Below are positions 10,207 to 21,240 of a stretch of 64,000 nt of DNA, one piece after another; position 1 is the first letter of the stretch, and every line of letters starts with the position of its first letter. The translations under genes and the position numbers were made by a program. Location of the stretch: the NCBI GenBank assembly GCA_037576215.1, contig JBANDB010000008.1, positions 4,252,862 to 4,316,861 on the forward strand, read 5' to 3'. This DNA is from Armillaria gallica. Its lineage: Eukaryota; Basidiomycota; Agaricomycetes; Agaricales; Physalacriaceae. The notes beneath the pieces are model-generated. The model was not told the origin of the DNA, did no database searches, and saw only the letters and a list, made by a program, of their open reading frames with translations.

Positions 10207-12897
10207 GCTTATAAATTTGTGGATCTATAATGATCTAGCGACATCCTACCCCTTTCAAACCTCTATATCAAAGCTCAGCCATGATTGTCAGGCACTTTGA
10301 TCATGAATCCTATTAAAACCATTCTAAAATCATTCCAAATCCTCATTCCAGACTTTCCAGATCACTTGGAATAGCTGTGAAAGACTTGAATCCTGTTACA
10401 CAACTTTAATGACAAGTTAGTGAACTATTATAATTCACTACAGTCAGCAGCAGTTAAAGTCTTACCAAGGCTGTTTACTTTGCACAGTTCATAGCTTAGT
10501 AAATGTGCAGGAAGTTCACTTTGCAGCAGCCTTGCACAGTAACTGAAGCTACATGCACAGTTATGCACAGCTATGCATAATTGTGTAGTTCTTAAAGTTG
10601 CACAGCTGCTGACAGATCCTAATTCAGCATTAGTAAAGAAAGGATAAGAATACTCTATTGCATAGTAAATAGTTCCCTTGTGTTGTGAATTAACATGGCA
10701 AGGACAAATGTAGCTTACCTACAAGTACAAAAGAAAGAAGGAGACAAACCTCCAGGGAGTTACTTGCCCACAAGTACACTACCTTACACACCTCCTAGAT
10801 CTGATACACACACCCAAAGTTATTGCTTCTCTACTATTCATTAGAGAAATAACACTTAGTGAACTTTCCCTTTACTAATAAAAGTTAGCTATAACTTTGT
10901 GTGCTTACCTCTGCTCCAAAAACTTTACTAGGAAACCTTTACTGGTTACCCTTGTGAAGCATCCTTGACATTTTAAGTTCACTTGCATGCCTGTGTGCTT
11001 TAAAGAGCAATCTGCAGCTAGGATTGAAGCCTTTAGCCACTAACAACCCAGTTCTACCATTTCCAAACTTAGGAAACAACACCACTTAACTCTTATAAAG
11101 TTAGACACCTTGGGGCCTTAGCTACCTTTCTCATAGAAGAGAAAGTTCACTACAGTTGCCCTTGTAATTCAACTCAAAATTGATACTGACTTGCTTGATA
11201 TTAGGATCATTTAGAGCTATATCTTGCTTGCACATATTTTATCTTGGACAAAACTTCACTCACACCTGGAGCACCAGTACTAGTTAACTCACATAGAGTT
11301 CCCCAACTGGATCTGCAGCTAGAATTTCAACACCACATAGTTTGCGCTGCATCTAGGTTGCCCCTGCTCAACATACATCTGTGTTTATACATCCTTTCCC
11401 TTCTAGGAAAGTTCATGTACATACTTTGAGCCTCTGAACAGCCTTCAGAGAATCATAACAAAGTGTAGCAATACTTTGCTACACCACCAGGAAGCTACAG
11501 TCATCACATGGAGGTGCAAGACTAGATTCACTAGAACCTGCCTTCAGATTCTGTGCTTGACTACACTAGCCATTACAGATCTTATGTTTTCTGCCCACAG
11601 GAGTCTCTAGGTTCATCACTGTCCCTTGAAATATGTGCATCCAGAGCAACTGGTGACATTGCAGAATATACTCAGAGGCTATTTGAGGAAGGGTAGCTAA
11701 GATATTGGAAGGGTCCTAGTGAGAACTGTTGCACTGGGCATCATCCAGCTGTTTTAGACATTGTCCATTAGAAAATATGTTTCCCAAGCAATGTGCAAGT
11801 CTGTGCAATACTCCAGAGTCCAGTCATTCAAGCATGGCAGTACAAGGTGCACAGTTTGGCAGCACAGTTGGCTGCAGGTTCAAGTGGCTGCCATGACCCC
11901 TATTTTGCCCCTGGATGTCATCTGGACGATTTACACACAAACCATCAAAGTAAGGTCTCCCTGATCAATCTGCAACTTTGCAAGATACTCTCAGAGACAA
12001 TTTGAGAGAGGAAGAGTCAAGAAATGGGACCAACTCCATGGGATCAGCAGAAACAAAACCTCACATGTGACATACATTTTTGCATTTATGGTCAGGCAGA
12101 ACCCCTCTCCTCTCCTCTCCTGCCATATACAGTAGTAGTATATCCATATTGGGACTGCTTAGTGATGCTATCTAAGCTACTGGGAAGGTACTGACTTGTG
12201 CTGCTCAGCTGCCCTGTCTCACTTTTGCTAGGAAGGAAGGAAGTTTTATTACCCAATGGTGCTTCTCAACAGAAGCATGCCAGTGTCCATACTACAGTCC
12301 CCCAGATACATCCACACTAGCTACTGTGTGTCTACTATACCTAGTGAGGGATGTGACTGCTACAGTACCAAACCAGTAGGAACCTGTCTAAGAAGAGTAT
12401 TTTAACATGAAAAAATGTATATTCATATGAAACCATTGAATTACATATAAGCCAGACCACCAGCAACATCTTAACAGTACTAAATAAGACAAGTCAGTTT
12501 TGTGTTTAAGGCTCAGACCCCTCCCCCTTATCCAGACTATCCTATGTGTGGGATATTGGCTGGGCCATTCCCTTGCCCACCTGACTTCTTCAGCCTCCCT
12601 CTCCCCCCAAAACAGAAAAAAAAATAGAAAAAAATAGAAAAGAGCACAGAATCAGAATCGGAAATACAGGGAGAGATAAAGAAGAAATGAGTTTCTCAAA
12701 ACAAAAACAAAAAAGAATAATGGTGATTTGAGTGTTGGCAAGTGGTTCAATTTCAATTTTCTGAATGAGCAGACCACTTTTGCTAAATCACCCCTTGATT
12801 GTAAGTATGGCGTATAAGATGCCAACTTTGGGAAAAGCGGGGAGAGACCATTTTCGTACATCATGTGATACACATGGAGAGCGGTTTGCACTGCCAG
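10207..12897. other. CpG-depleted heterochromatin-like tract without genes
   Basis: From 10241 to 11344 I find no CG dinucleotide at all, and only two more (11345 and about 11888) before 12659. TG and CA are abundant, as expected from deamination of methylated CpG. No open frame has recognisable similarity. Simple repeats include CCTCT runs at about 12110 and A-rich runs at 12610-12650. It is probably the decayed interior of one or more transposons. Confidence 0.7.
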
Positions 12898-13244
12898 TAG
12901 GGCTTCGCACCGTACCGTATACGGTATACGGCCGTAGGGAGGACGGCCGTCAACCGTCAGAATTTTGGCTTCGATGGAACGGTGACGGTGACGGCAGTTT
13001 CCACCGTAGGGTGCCTGACGGTTACCTATAGCAGCAGGGGGAAGGGTTAAATATAGCATAAATGGTGAGCTTTCATCATTTTGTATCCAGACAGCTCAAA
13101 AAAACTCACCAATTTGACTGTTCTTAGGTACCCGTGTAAGAACCGTATAGTCCAAAATGGACCGGACCCTCTGACGGCACGGATACGGTACCCATACGAC
13201 GGCACCCGTACAACCGTACGATACGGTGACGGTGCGAAGCCCTA
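12898..13244. mobile_element. 347-bp inverted-repeat element (MITE) rich in ACGGT/ACCGT
   Basis: The left end TAGGGCTTCGCACCGTACC is mirrored at the right as GGTGACGGTGCGAAGCCCTA. That gives a terminal inverted repeat of about 15-23 bp bounded by TA, the target duplication expected of a Tc1/mariner-type element. The interior is packed with CCGTA, ACCGT and ACGGT pentamers on both strands and with CpG, in sharp contrast to the CpG-free flank on its left. It has no coding capacity, and open frames inside it are by-products of the repeats. Confidence 0.8.
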
Positions 13245-13416
13245 TAGCAGTGGAGATTTATGAAATCTCAAACTCAACCAAAATCTGCGTTGTCTTCCCT
13301 GAACACAAGCAATGGGCTTAGATATTCAGAGGACACCCTTCGCAACCATAACATGAAGGTCAGTAATGATCTGTCACATCGATAATACAAAGCTTACTGG
13401 GTTCGAGTCGTTTACA

Positions 13417-15090
13417 TCAAGTGAGACGGATTCTACGCTCCGTGGCTAGTCTTTGAAGCTCCAGCTTCTCTTCATCCTGGCCTGTAGGCATTCGAAGCAC
13501 CGATACCTTCTCGAACAAATCCCCACTCTGGAGTCGCCCGAGCACCCAGTATTTTCTGTCGCTGCTGCCTGCCAAAGCATATATGCCATCAGGGATTGAG
13601 TATTCGTGGGTGGCAGTGATGCTGAATGTATGATCCATCCCTTCAATGGTCAACTCTCCTTGTCGGGGTCCTCCGAGGTTTGTATCGGCCAATCCTTGTA
13701 CTTTGGCCGCCTCGATGTAAGGTCCGTGATACCAGTCGACGTCGTCCTCCCGATCAACCTCGTATACCAGCGCCTCATAATCTGATGGAAGGATTACATT
13801 CAGCACCTGATTGAATGATGGCCTCCATTTCGTGTCGCCTTCCCCAGGCTCAGGAAATAATAAGAAGAGACCCCCACGATACCCCCTGTTCATGGTATTG
13901 GCCAATATCGTCCAAGCGCTGTCCGGAGACTGATTCCTATCATACACGGGTAACGTCGTCGATTCCAGCAGATATGCCAACGCAGCAACTTTGTCCACCT
14001 CGTTCTCCGCCTTTCGCGACTGCATGAGGGACAGCACGCCAAATACCGTAGCAGAAGTCCTCTCGGAGTTCCTCAACGACGACAGTTGCCGGTGATACAA
14101 CAATCTGGCTTCATCCTGCAATTGTGGGTCGCCACCCGCAACTGCACCCATGGTCCAGTTTCTGACCGTCTCCTGTAGCGTCCACGCACGAATGAACCAG
14201 GATCGGTCGTCAATGAAGACACGCCGTTCAGTCAACGGTAATCCCAGCCCACCGAAGTAGCACACCACCGTGTCAGAATCCTCATAGACATGTCCAATAG
14301 TGGGCACATCTACCTTGTGTTCATCCAGGCGTAGGTTCTCGTCATCCCCTTTCCACTGCTGTCTGAGACAGAGGACGTCCAACCACACATATTTTGCTCC
14401 CATTCCCAACAGCTCTTCGCGGATTTGCTCCAAATCGGCGCCTCTGGGTAAAGGTACGGGCCATCGGAACCTATTGATAGGTGTCCATAGCTCGTACCTG
14501 TCTTCAGGTTTCACCCAGGCATGCGATATCGACCATATATGTCCCACCACCGCCCAATGCGGCACAACACGGTTAGAATACAGATCCCATACACGGCGGG
14601 GTGGTACCCTCCGGTCTATGATCTGGCCGTTAACGACCACCCTCTCGCGCATTGTCTTGTCCTTTTTTTTAGGGGCGCGTCGCGTGTCCTTGGCGGCGGC
14701 CAAGTTGAACCATACTGAGCGGAGGTAGCCGAGCGCTGTGCCAAAGTCATAGTTTTTTGAGATGCAGGAGTCGAGAAGTGGGCGTAGAGATTGGGTGTCG
14801 AGCGCATATGGAAGTCCGAGTAGGTTGAACATCTTTTTGACAAGGAGGGACACTCGACCAGGAAGTCGATACGACGTTCCGAATGTGAGGTTGAGCTCCC
14901 AAAGGAGATCATCGATGCCGAGGTCAACGCAGCGAGTATTCGCCATGGAAGAGGGTATATGAAGTATCTTATCATCAAAATGTGCCTGCAGCGCGTTATT
15001 TATTGATTCTCTCTTCGTCTTTAATTGACATACCAAAGTAACTTGAAACCTGCGAATAACATCCTTGAAGTTGTCATACCACGGAGACAT
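13417..15090 (-). CDS. HET-domain (heterokaryon incompatibility) protein, copy B
   Basis: A single open frame of 557 codons from the ATG at 15090. The frame stays open to 15111 next to a TTGCAG acceptor-like site, so an upstream exon is possible. With residues counted from 15111, the HET landmarks are RRVWDLYSNR (172-181), SHAW (196-199), WLDVLCLRQ (243-251), DVPTIG (268-273) and RAWTLQE (308-314). It aligns with copy A along most of its length but lacks the charged 27-bp-encoded insertion, and runs straight from a WY-GPYIE block to a short beta-rich tail (IPDGIYALAGS). The expected role is non-self recognition and incompatibility-triggered death, inferred from the family. The tail shared by both copies (IPDG-Y-L-GS and YW-(V/L)-GR) may be a small sensor domain; I do not recognise it. 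Confidence 0.88.
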   Translation of the reverse strand: MSPWYDNFKDVIRRFQVTLVCQLKTKRESINNALQAHFDDKILHIPSSMANTRCVDLGIDDLLWELNLTFGTSYRLPGRVSLLVKKMFNLLGLPYALDTQSLRPLLDSCISKNYDFGTALGYLRSVWFNLAAAKDTRRAPKKKDKTMRERVVVNGQIIDRRVPPRRVWDLYSNRVVPHWAVVGHIWSISHAWVKPEDRYELWTPINRFRWPVPLPRGADLEQIREELLGMGAKYVWLDVLCLRQQWKGDDENLRLDEHKVDVPTIGHVYEDSDTVVCYFGGLGLPLTERRVFIDDRSWFIRAWTLQETVRNWTMGAVAGGDPQLQDEARLLYHRQLSSLRNSERTSATVFGVLSLMQSRKAENEVDKVAALAYLLESTTLPVYDRNQSPDSAWTILANTMNRGYRGGLFLLFPEPGEGDTKWRPSFNQVLNVILPSDYEALVYEVDREDDVDWYHGPYIEAAKVQGLADTNLGGPRQGELTIEGMDHTFSITATHEYSIPDGIYALAGSSDRKYWVLGRLQSGDLFEKVSVLRMPTGQDEEKLELQRLATERRIRLT

Positions 15091-15111
15091 TTTGGATGTG
15101 CTATCCTGCAA

Positions 15112-16080
15112 TCAAAGTTCTTCAAATGAGAGTAATGCAATAGCAAATATTGTTAGTTGTGCAAAGGACAATCGGGCATCTAGGATGGGACAGGATGAAG
15201 GTGGTGGAGGCAGGATGACTGCAGAAGCCCGCTCCGGCCATTTGTAAATTTACCGGACCTGAACGCTTGAATTTCAAGATCCAAAACCGTCATCAAACGA
15301 CGAAATCCGTGACAAGATCGTTGTCAACATCCTGCCCTGCCCTGCCCTAACAGCCAACCCAAATCGTTGTTATTGCAACCTGAGCGAAGTGGAGCCTTAC
15401 TCGCTCTAGTCCAACCAATTTAGCGCTTAAGCAATGATCAAGGTTCTGTATGACTTATTCTAGCTGCCCACCTCACAAGGCCTCGACAAGGCCGTGTGGT
15501 CAGTTTGCATTTTCTCCGTTCGCATTCGGCGACTCCACAAGCTGGCTATGTAGCGTCAATCCAGCTCTCCCTAGTCTATGACACTCTGCGTGTCGTCGCT
15601 GCTAGTTTCCACCTCCAGCCCTTCGCACACGTGCGTTGTAAACAAATGTGTACCCTTCCAAAAACTCGAACCAAACTAGGTACGAAGAGATATCGACCAC
15701 CATTTATACGACAAGGATCAGCTGCCGGTCCAAGGTTGCTCATCTTTGAACTTTCAAATGAAGACATACAGCTTTCACGGGCAAGTTTACATACATATGG
15801 TATGAGATACAAAGATTCCAGGTAGCAAGTGGAAGTTGGACATTCATTAAAGATGTATTAGTTGATCCTGTTTAGACGACTTCATGTCGTAGATGCACTG
15901 CAAGGGAAAACAAAGTCAAAATTGCGCTGTTTCCTGAACAACGACGTCTGTTTGGTCGACAAATGTGCTATTGAATGTTGTGGCAAGCCTAGTTACGAGA
16001 GTACTGAACAGCATATGAGTGCCACAATATTCTGCGAAATGACTAAGATCCGGCTTCAGATAGCTATACGCTTCCACGGC
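15112..16080. other. Intergenic region
   Basis: No gene is recognised. A short CCTGC-type tandem lies at about 15333-15350. Frames at 15496-15825 and 15862-16083 lack motifs, and the latter runs into the decayed phosphoesterase copy. Confidence 0.4.
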
Positions 16081-16530
16081 TAACATACGCGCCATCCGTG
16101 ACCAGTTTCCCGTCTTCCAGAGATGTAGTGTCAGGGCGTCGTACAAGCACATCGTAACAGCCACTGGGTACTCGCTCCCTTGGATACCAGTGCCTTCCAG
16201 GACATCAGCCTGTCGCAGATCAGACGGCCGAGGACGCTTTGTTTGAGAGGACCCGTGGTGGCGATAATACCCTTAATACAGAAGATCTTGCTGACCTGGC
16301 TACATAGGAGCCGGGGTGAGACGGATCAATCCCTTCTTGAGGGCGACAGTTAGGGTATGGCTGCGAGCTGGAGGAGGAAGGAGGGGAGTCGACGCAAGAG
16401 GTCAACTTGGGAGGATTAATGATGTCGAGCGTTAAGTGCACGGGTTGGGGTCCTGCAAGGAGGGCAGAGTCTGAAAGAGTAAGACTAAGAGTGACATGTA
16501 AGGTGAGTTTGGCCGAGGAGAAGAAGTAGA
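16081..16530 (-). pseudogene. Decayed AKAP7-like 2H phosphoesterase copy
   Basis: The DNA aligns with the copy at 18142-18784: both begin (3' end of the gene) with TAACATACGCGCC and keep blocks around the SEYAELPM and MHLTLG regions. Several indels and a missing middle part leave no continuous frame. Together with the recycling-factor fragment starting near 16650 it reproduces the head-to-head arrangement of the intact pair, so this is an old duplicate of the whole unit. Confidence 0.65.
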
Positions 16531-16649
16531 TAGACGCAGAGACTCAATGCGCTCAGTGTGTGGGTCTTGCGGCTCACGACGGCGCGTGGTAAAGACTTCC
16601 AACGACTTGGTCATCACTTTCACAGATTCTCTTCTGAGTATCCTTGACC

Positions 16650-16840
16650 GCGACCGAAAATGCACTCTCCTGCGTTTGTCTCTCCTTGTTCGATACCTCG
16701 TCATACGAGCAACCGAGCCTTCAACGCGACGTCTAAAACCGGATACGCTTCCTTCTACGCTCAAAAGGCCCAGTCAACGTCTTCCGACGGACATCGCCGA
16801 GCACGAAAAATGCTCAACGCATTCGAGCGCCTAAAAGTAA
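16650..16840 (+). pseudogene. Decayed 5' fragment of mitochondrial ribosome recycling factor
   Basis: The frame reads a basic N-terminal sequence followed by YAQKAQSTSSD and a remnant of the DIAEHEKCQ block, aligning with the start of the intact copies (YAKKAQSTSS...DIAEHEK). Homology is lost after about 16830, so the factor's core and C-terminal helices are absent. It sits divergently from the phosphoesterase remnant at 16081-16530. Confidence 0.65.
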
Positions 16841-17384
16841 TTGAAATCACGCCAACTTTCAGACGAAGGAAAGGGCGTTGGAGTATTCGCCATGGATTCT
16901 TCGGCGAGCATAGCAATCCCTCTATCGTGATCCCATCACCCATCGCCGCGCAAGATGTAGGGCAGGGACGATCATGATATGCGAGTTCTAAATCCTTCCC
17001 AATTTCTATACCATCACATGATGGGAACTGCCTGAGAAGTTGGTTCATGCAGATGGGTTGAAAGGGCAGATACAAAGTATCGGCGCATCGTGCAGAGGGT
17101 TTCCGTGATGTTTATGCTCGAAATATGTGCGGCAAGACTGTCAGGATGAGCCGAACCCGTGAAAAGTGAAAATAACGTGATGTGAGGTTTCCCGTAGACG
17201 TATCGGAGGGCGAGAATGAGATGCAAGAGACGATTTGAAGGTGTGCCGTCTCCCTGTCTGGCAGAGATAAAATCTCGGGGCACTGTATGATCCTAGGGAG
17301 ACGGCCAACGGGAGCTAAGAGAATGAGTTCCCTTCTATACCAGCACGGAGGATATCATCTTCAAGAAGTGGAGGTAATTAAACC
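16841..17384. other. Intergenic region
   Basis: No supported gene. Short frames on both strands have no motif. The sequence may contain further eroded pieces of the duplicated unit, but I cannot align them by eye. Confidence 0.35.
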
Positions 17385-17800
17385 TTCCCATGTACGGATG
17401 TGTGCTGACGGAACTTGGATAGCGGATTTAGTGCAGCGGTGAAAGAGCACGAGCTTGACGCGTATGTATTGGCCGTCTCCATCTAATCGCGGCGCGCAGA
17501 TAAAGGAAAGCGGAGATGATGGAGAATGCCAGGGATGCTGAGGTGTTCGTGTTGGTATCGGCACAAGGTCCCAATAAGGAACGGCCGGGTCCAGATATCG
17601 AGTGCGTCGAAATTCAGCAGTACTGCTGTGAGCAGGAGGAGCGTCGTGAGGCGATGCAAGAGGTCGAGCGCGGTGGGGACTGGTGGGAAACTCAGGTGAG
17701 GTGCATGCGAGGAGCGTAGACTGTGGAGTAGGGAGGTCAATGGCGGCATGGAGGTTGGCGGGCGAGTACATGATAGGAAGGTCTAGACACTCCATCACAC
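17385..17800 (-). pseudogene. Second decayed AKAP7-like phosphoesterase copy
   Basis: Minus-strand frames contain NLHAAIDLPTPQSTLLA and PTALDLLHRLTTLLLLTA, matching DLHAALNLPSPDSTLLV and PTALDLLRRLPTLLPLT of the intact protein, but they lie in different frames and the 2H catalytic motifs are not preserved. The 3' flank also resembles sequence downstream of the intact copy (34380-34520). Confidence 0.6.
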
Positions 17801-18141
17801 TTAGGCGAACGGTATGAAGGAGCAGGGAAAGTTGAGGACCATTCTTGCTTCTGCAAGTCGACTATGCTGTCAATCTACCAAGCGCAATTGAGAAACTCCA
17901 GACATGCCAGCCGCTGAAATGTGTACAGATGATGTCGTACTGACGGAACTTGATAGCACATTTTGACTGATTTCGTATACAGGTGAACAAGGCATGAGGT
18001 CAACAGGCATGTGTTCGCCACATCGATCCGGAGGGAGAGACAACGGAGAATGGCATGGATGTTGAGCGACGTTCTAAAGAAAAGACGGCAGGTGGGGAGT
18101 GAGGACAGGGTCAAAGCCCAAGGCAACAAAGCAGTATAAGC

Positions 18142-18858
18142 TTAAAGAATTGTGGTCGACAGTGGCGCACTGCCGCAGCTAACATACGCGCCGTCCCTGT
18201 CCCAGCTTCCCATCTTGCAGAGATGAATTCTAGGCGCTTCGTACGAGCCCATCGAAACAGCCATCGGGAGCTCAGCGTACTCGCTCTCCTGCATGCCGAA
18301 ACATTCCAACACACCAGTCTGCCGCAGGATAGCGTCATATTCAAACAGCTGAGGACGTTTGGTCCTGGGTCTCCTGTAGGTGCTGTTCATGAGCGTCATG
18401 TGCAGCTTGAGAGGACGTGTGTCGATGATAAAGCCCTCGTCACGGAAGATCTGGTTGATTTGACTAAACAGAGGTTCGGGCTGAGACGGACCAACCCACA
18501 AGACATGGTCACGACGGCGGGATCCCTTTTGAGCACGTCGAGCGTATCGAGGGTAACGGTCGGGGGCGCGGCTGTGAGCGGGAGGAGTGTCGGGAGGCGG
18601 TGAAGGAGGTCAAGCGCGGTTGGGAGAGATTCAGGGGTGAGATTCATGATACCGAGAGTGAGATGCACGCGCTGAGGGCCTGCGAGAAGCGTCGAGTCTG
18701 GTGTAGGAAGATTGAGGGCGGCATGGAGATCGGCAACTCTGGCGCGGAGAGCTGGATGAGTCTGGCCAAGAGGTATAGACAGAACTGCAAAAAGGTGAGT
18801 CTGGGATTAGCTAGTAATCACTAGAGCGCATATACTCACAGTGCGTAGGCCGTGCCAT
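18142..18858 (-). pseudogene. AKAP7-like 2H phosphoesterase, near-intact copy with a 1-nt frameshift
   Basis: Exon 1 (18840-18858, starting MARPTH) and exon 2 (18142-18784) are separated by a 55-nt GTGAGT...GCAG intron. The spliced length is 662 nt against 663 nt for the intact copy at 33618-34331. One base is missing at about 18522: GGGATCCC here, GGGAATCCC there. The first half, including the first HLT motif, and the second half, including HMTL, are therefore in different frames. The family contains ASCC1 and AKAP7-like 2H phosphoesterases that act on RNA or nucleotide 2'/3' phosphates. The very mild damage means a recent pseudogene or a sequencing error. It is the left arm of a large inverted repeat. 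Confidence 0.75.
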
Positions 18859-18923
18859 CGTGGTTGGTGAAAAAGGCTCAGCTGCCGGACCGATAACCCG
18901 GTGATTCCTTCACTAAACCCAAA
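18859..18923. promoter_or_regulatory. 65-bp shared bidirectional promoter
   Basis: Only 65 bp separate the divergent start codons of the phosphoesterase (18858, minus) and the recycling factor (18924, plus). The spacer contains CTGCCGGACCGATAACCCGG and is conserved in the inverted copy at 33553-33617, where spacing is also 65 bp. Its conservation suggests it is the core promoter for both genes. Confidence 0.6.
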
Positions 18924-19727
18924 ATGCAGACTCTTCTGCGATCTCGTCTGTCCTTCCGAGTCCCACGAGCAGCCAAACCTTCGATCCGCCCTCTAACAGC
19001 GCGGATACCCCTTCCCCAACGACGAACCTACGCCAAAAAAGCCCAATCAACATCTTCTCTACAACCAGGCTCCCAGCAGCCGCTCACCAAACCAACTGAT
19101 ATCGCCGAACATGAAAAATGCCAGGAGAAAATGAAGTCTACAGTCGACTGGCTCAGACGAGACTGCGCTGATGCTGTTGCACGCGCTTCTGGACGCGTGA
19201 CACCCGCTCTACTGGCCAACGTCCGTGTCCTAGGTCAGAAACTGGAACAAGTCGCCACCGTCGGGATTCGAGATGGGAGCATGCTCGTGGTGACGGTGTT
19301 CGAGAAGGATGTAAGCTCCTTGGCTCTCCTTAGACATCGGCTGACAACAGTAGTAGAACCTCAAACACGTTGAAGCTGCTATATACGATGCCAAAATACC
19401 TTCCATCACACCCCAGAGGCAGGATACACGGACGTTAAGGATCCCGGTGCCCAAGCCGACGCTCGACGCCAAATCGTCAGTCGTCGCTGCTGCCGGGAAG
19501 AAGGCGGAGGAAGCTCGCGTGCAGTGCCGCAAGCTCCATCAGACGAGCGTGAAGAAGGGCAAGTATGAGAAGCGGTCTGTTGAGCTCGAGGTGGTGCGTA
19601 CTCTTTGCCGTGCCTTCCTATCCTTATGCTGACTCTCAGGTAGTTTCAAGATCTGCTGGACAAGTACGTCGCGGAGATTGACAAAATACTGGTGGACATG
19701 AAGAAGACGTTGGGCGTTTCACGATAA
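18924..19727 (+). CDS. RRF1: Mitochondrial ribosome recycling factor, copy 1
   Basis: The family releases ribosomes from mRNA after termination together with a mitochondrial EF-G. Three exons (18924-19310, 19357-19593, 19644-19727) encode 235 residues. The N-terminus is basic with RRTYAKKAQ, a likely mitochondrial targeting sequence and cleavage zone. The core has ASGRVTPALLANVRV, then GQKLEQVATVGIRDGSMLVV, then TLRIPVPKPTLDAK and a C-terminal helix KKAEEARVQCRKLHQTS...LLDKYVAEIDKIL, all hallmarks of the RRF family. Both introns end in GTAG or CAGGTAG acceptors that keep the frame. No damage is visible. A second intact copy of equal length lies inverted at 32749-33552. Two apparently functional copies of a normally single-copy gene are unusual. 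Confidence 0.9.
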
Positions 19728-19827
19728 TCCCTCACACGCAACAGATACGGTAGTCGGTCTCATTATAAATCTATTTTTCTACCTCGTACCTTGCATAGCC
19801 GTGTGCACCAACTCACGAGGACGATCC

Positions 19828-20584
19828 CTCTCCCAGCCCTCGACGTAGTGGTGCCAAATCCGACCACTCGCCCTCTATTCTATGGTCAGACAGGACACGC
19901 CTATCCACTTCGTCTGGCGGTTCCATCGACTGCTCCCTTGTACAACTCAGCTGGTAGCACTGGACAGCCCCGTCTATTCATTAACCTCCCAAATAGTCGA
20001 GACAATCCTCAAGTTGTTCCTTACTCGAAGACGAAAAGTACCTGGACATCCTCGAACGAGGGGTCGATGCAACCAATCTATACGAGTCGCGTGCTTAAGA
20101 TTCGCGTACTCATGCTTTCCTTCTCAGAGCGTTTTTAGGGTATTCCGTTGGTCCTTAACGGTTCCGACACCCTTCAACCTCCCGCACAACACGGTAAGCC
20201 GTCGCCAAGTGTCCATCAAATTTTGTAGGTGTGGCCTTCTGTTGGTCAGACGTTCGCAGCATCAAGTCCCGCCTCGAGTGCGGATGAATCAATGTCTGTG
20301 TGTCTGTCTTTGATTTAAGAGTTCGCCTAGGGGAGACTATAGCTTCGCTGGCCATCAGCGGATTTAAAAAAGACGGGATGAAGGATTTTTGAGAAACGGC
20401 CAAGAATTTGAAGAGCACTGGCTTCACGTCGTCGTCGATCTTCAGCACAAGACCGCAGGGTAGCGGCATCGCGACGGGAGAACTTGCCATAAATATATGA
20501 ATTTACGATAAGACTCGGGAAGAGGTGCGTGGTCCCGGCCATCGGTTATGTGTCTCAGCCGGCGAATTCTCTCATCTCATCCGC
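19828..20584. other. Intergenic region
   Basis: Similarity to the inverted arm fades out after about 19830. Frames at 19791-20138 (plus) and 20155-20490 (minus, starting MASSPVAMPLP) are open, but I recognise no motif and see no splicing partner. The minus frame could be a first exon of an unknown gene. Confidence 0.3.
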
Positions 20585-21240
20585 CATGACGCCTACTTCA
20601 ATACGGTACCCGACACCCTCCCCCAGCGAAGCACCCACGCCAAAAATTCTCGTCTTTCCTAAAACCAGACTCCCAAATATGATCGTTCATCAACTGACAT
20701 AAAAATGCCAGGAGAAATGAAAGTCAACTGGCTCAGACGGTGCTTCTGGGCGAGTGACACCTAATCGCGCTTCAGAGGAACTGTTGTCGCGCCACCTACC
20801 GGCTAACGTCCGAGTCCAAGATTAGAGATTGAAAGAGGTCACCATGACCGAGGTTCGAGATGGAAGTATGCTTGTAGTGAGCAGGACGTGAGTGACTTGA
20901 TGCTTCGTTAACTCGGGCTGATGAAGGTAGTAGAATCTCAGACACGTCAAAGCCGCGATATACGATACTAAACTGCCTTCTAAGGGCCCTTTTATCACGC
21001 CGCAGAAGCAGAATACTACATTGAGGATCCCCGTGCCCAGGCCGATGCTCGATGCCAAGTCGTCAGTCGTCGCTGCTGCGGGCAGAAAGGTGGATGAAAC
21101 GCGCGGGCAGCGCCACAAGCTCTGTTAGATGAACGTGACGAAGGGCTATTACGAAAAGGAGGGTGTGTATGCTCTGATGTTTCTTTGCATTCATATGCTG
21201 AACCTTTGGTAGTTCAAGGTATGCTGGAAATAGAGGGAGA
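20585..21240 (+). pseudogene. Decayed ribosome recycling factor copy
   Basis: The sequence follows the intact gene from the targeting region through the core to the C-terminal helix (DAKSSVVAAAG and a KKGKYEK-like block can still be read). Many indels and stop codons, including TAG in the terminal helix at about 21127, prevent translation. The adjoining phosphoesterase half of the unit is not seen here. Confidence 0.75.

Noticed and set aside
10241..12658. RIP mutation as in ascomycetes
   Set aside because: The depletion is of CpG specifically; without an intact parental copy a CpA bias cannot be shown, and RIP of that type is not expected in Agaricomycetes.
12652..13263. Arg-rich frames at 12652-13059, 12765-13031 and 13081-13263
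   Set aside because: They are translations of the ACGGT/ACCGT repeats of the inverted-repeat element.
16432..16764. Arg-rich 110-codon minus-strand frame
   Set aside because: It spans the remnant promoter between two decayed genes and has no homologous counterpart in the intact copies.
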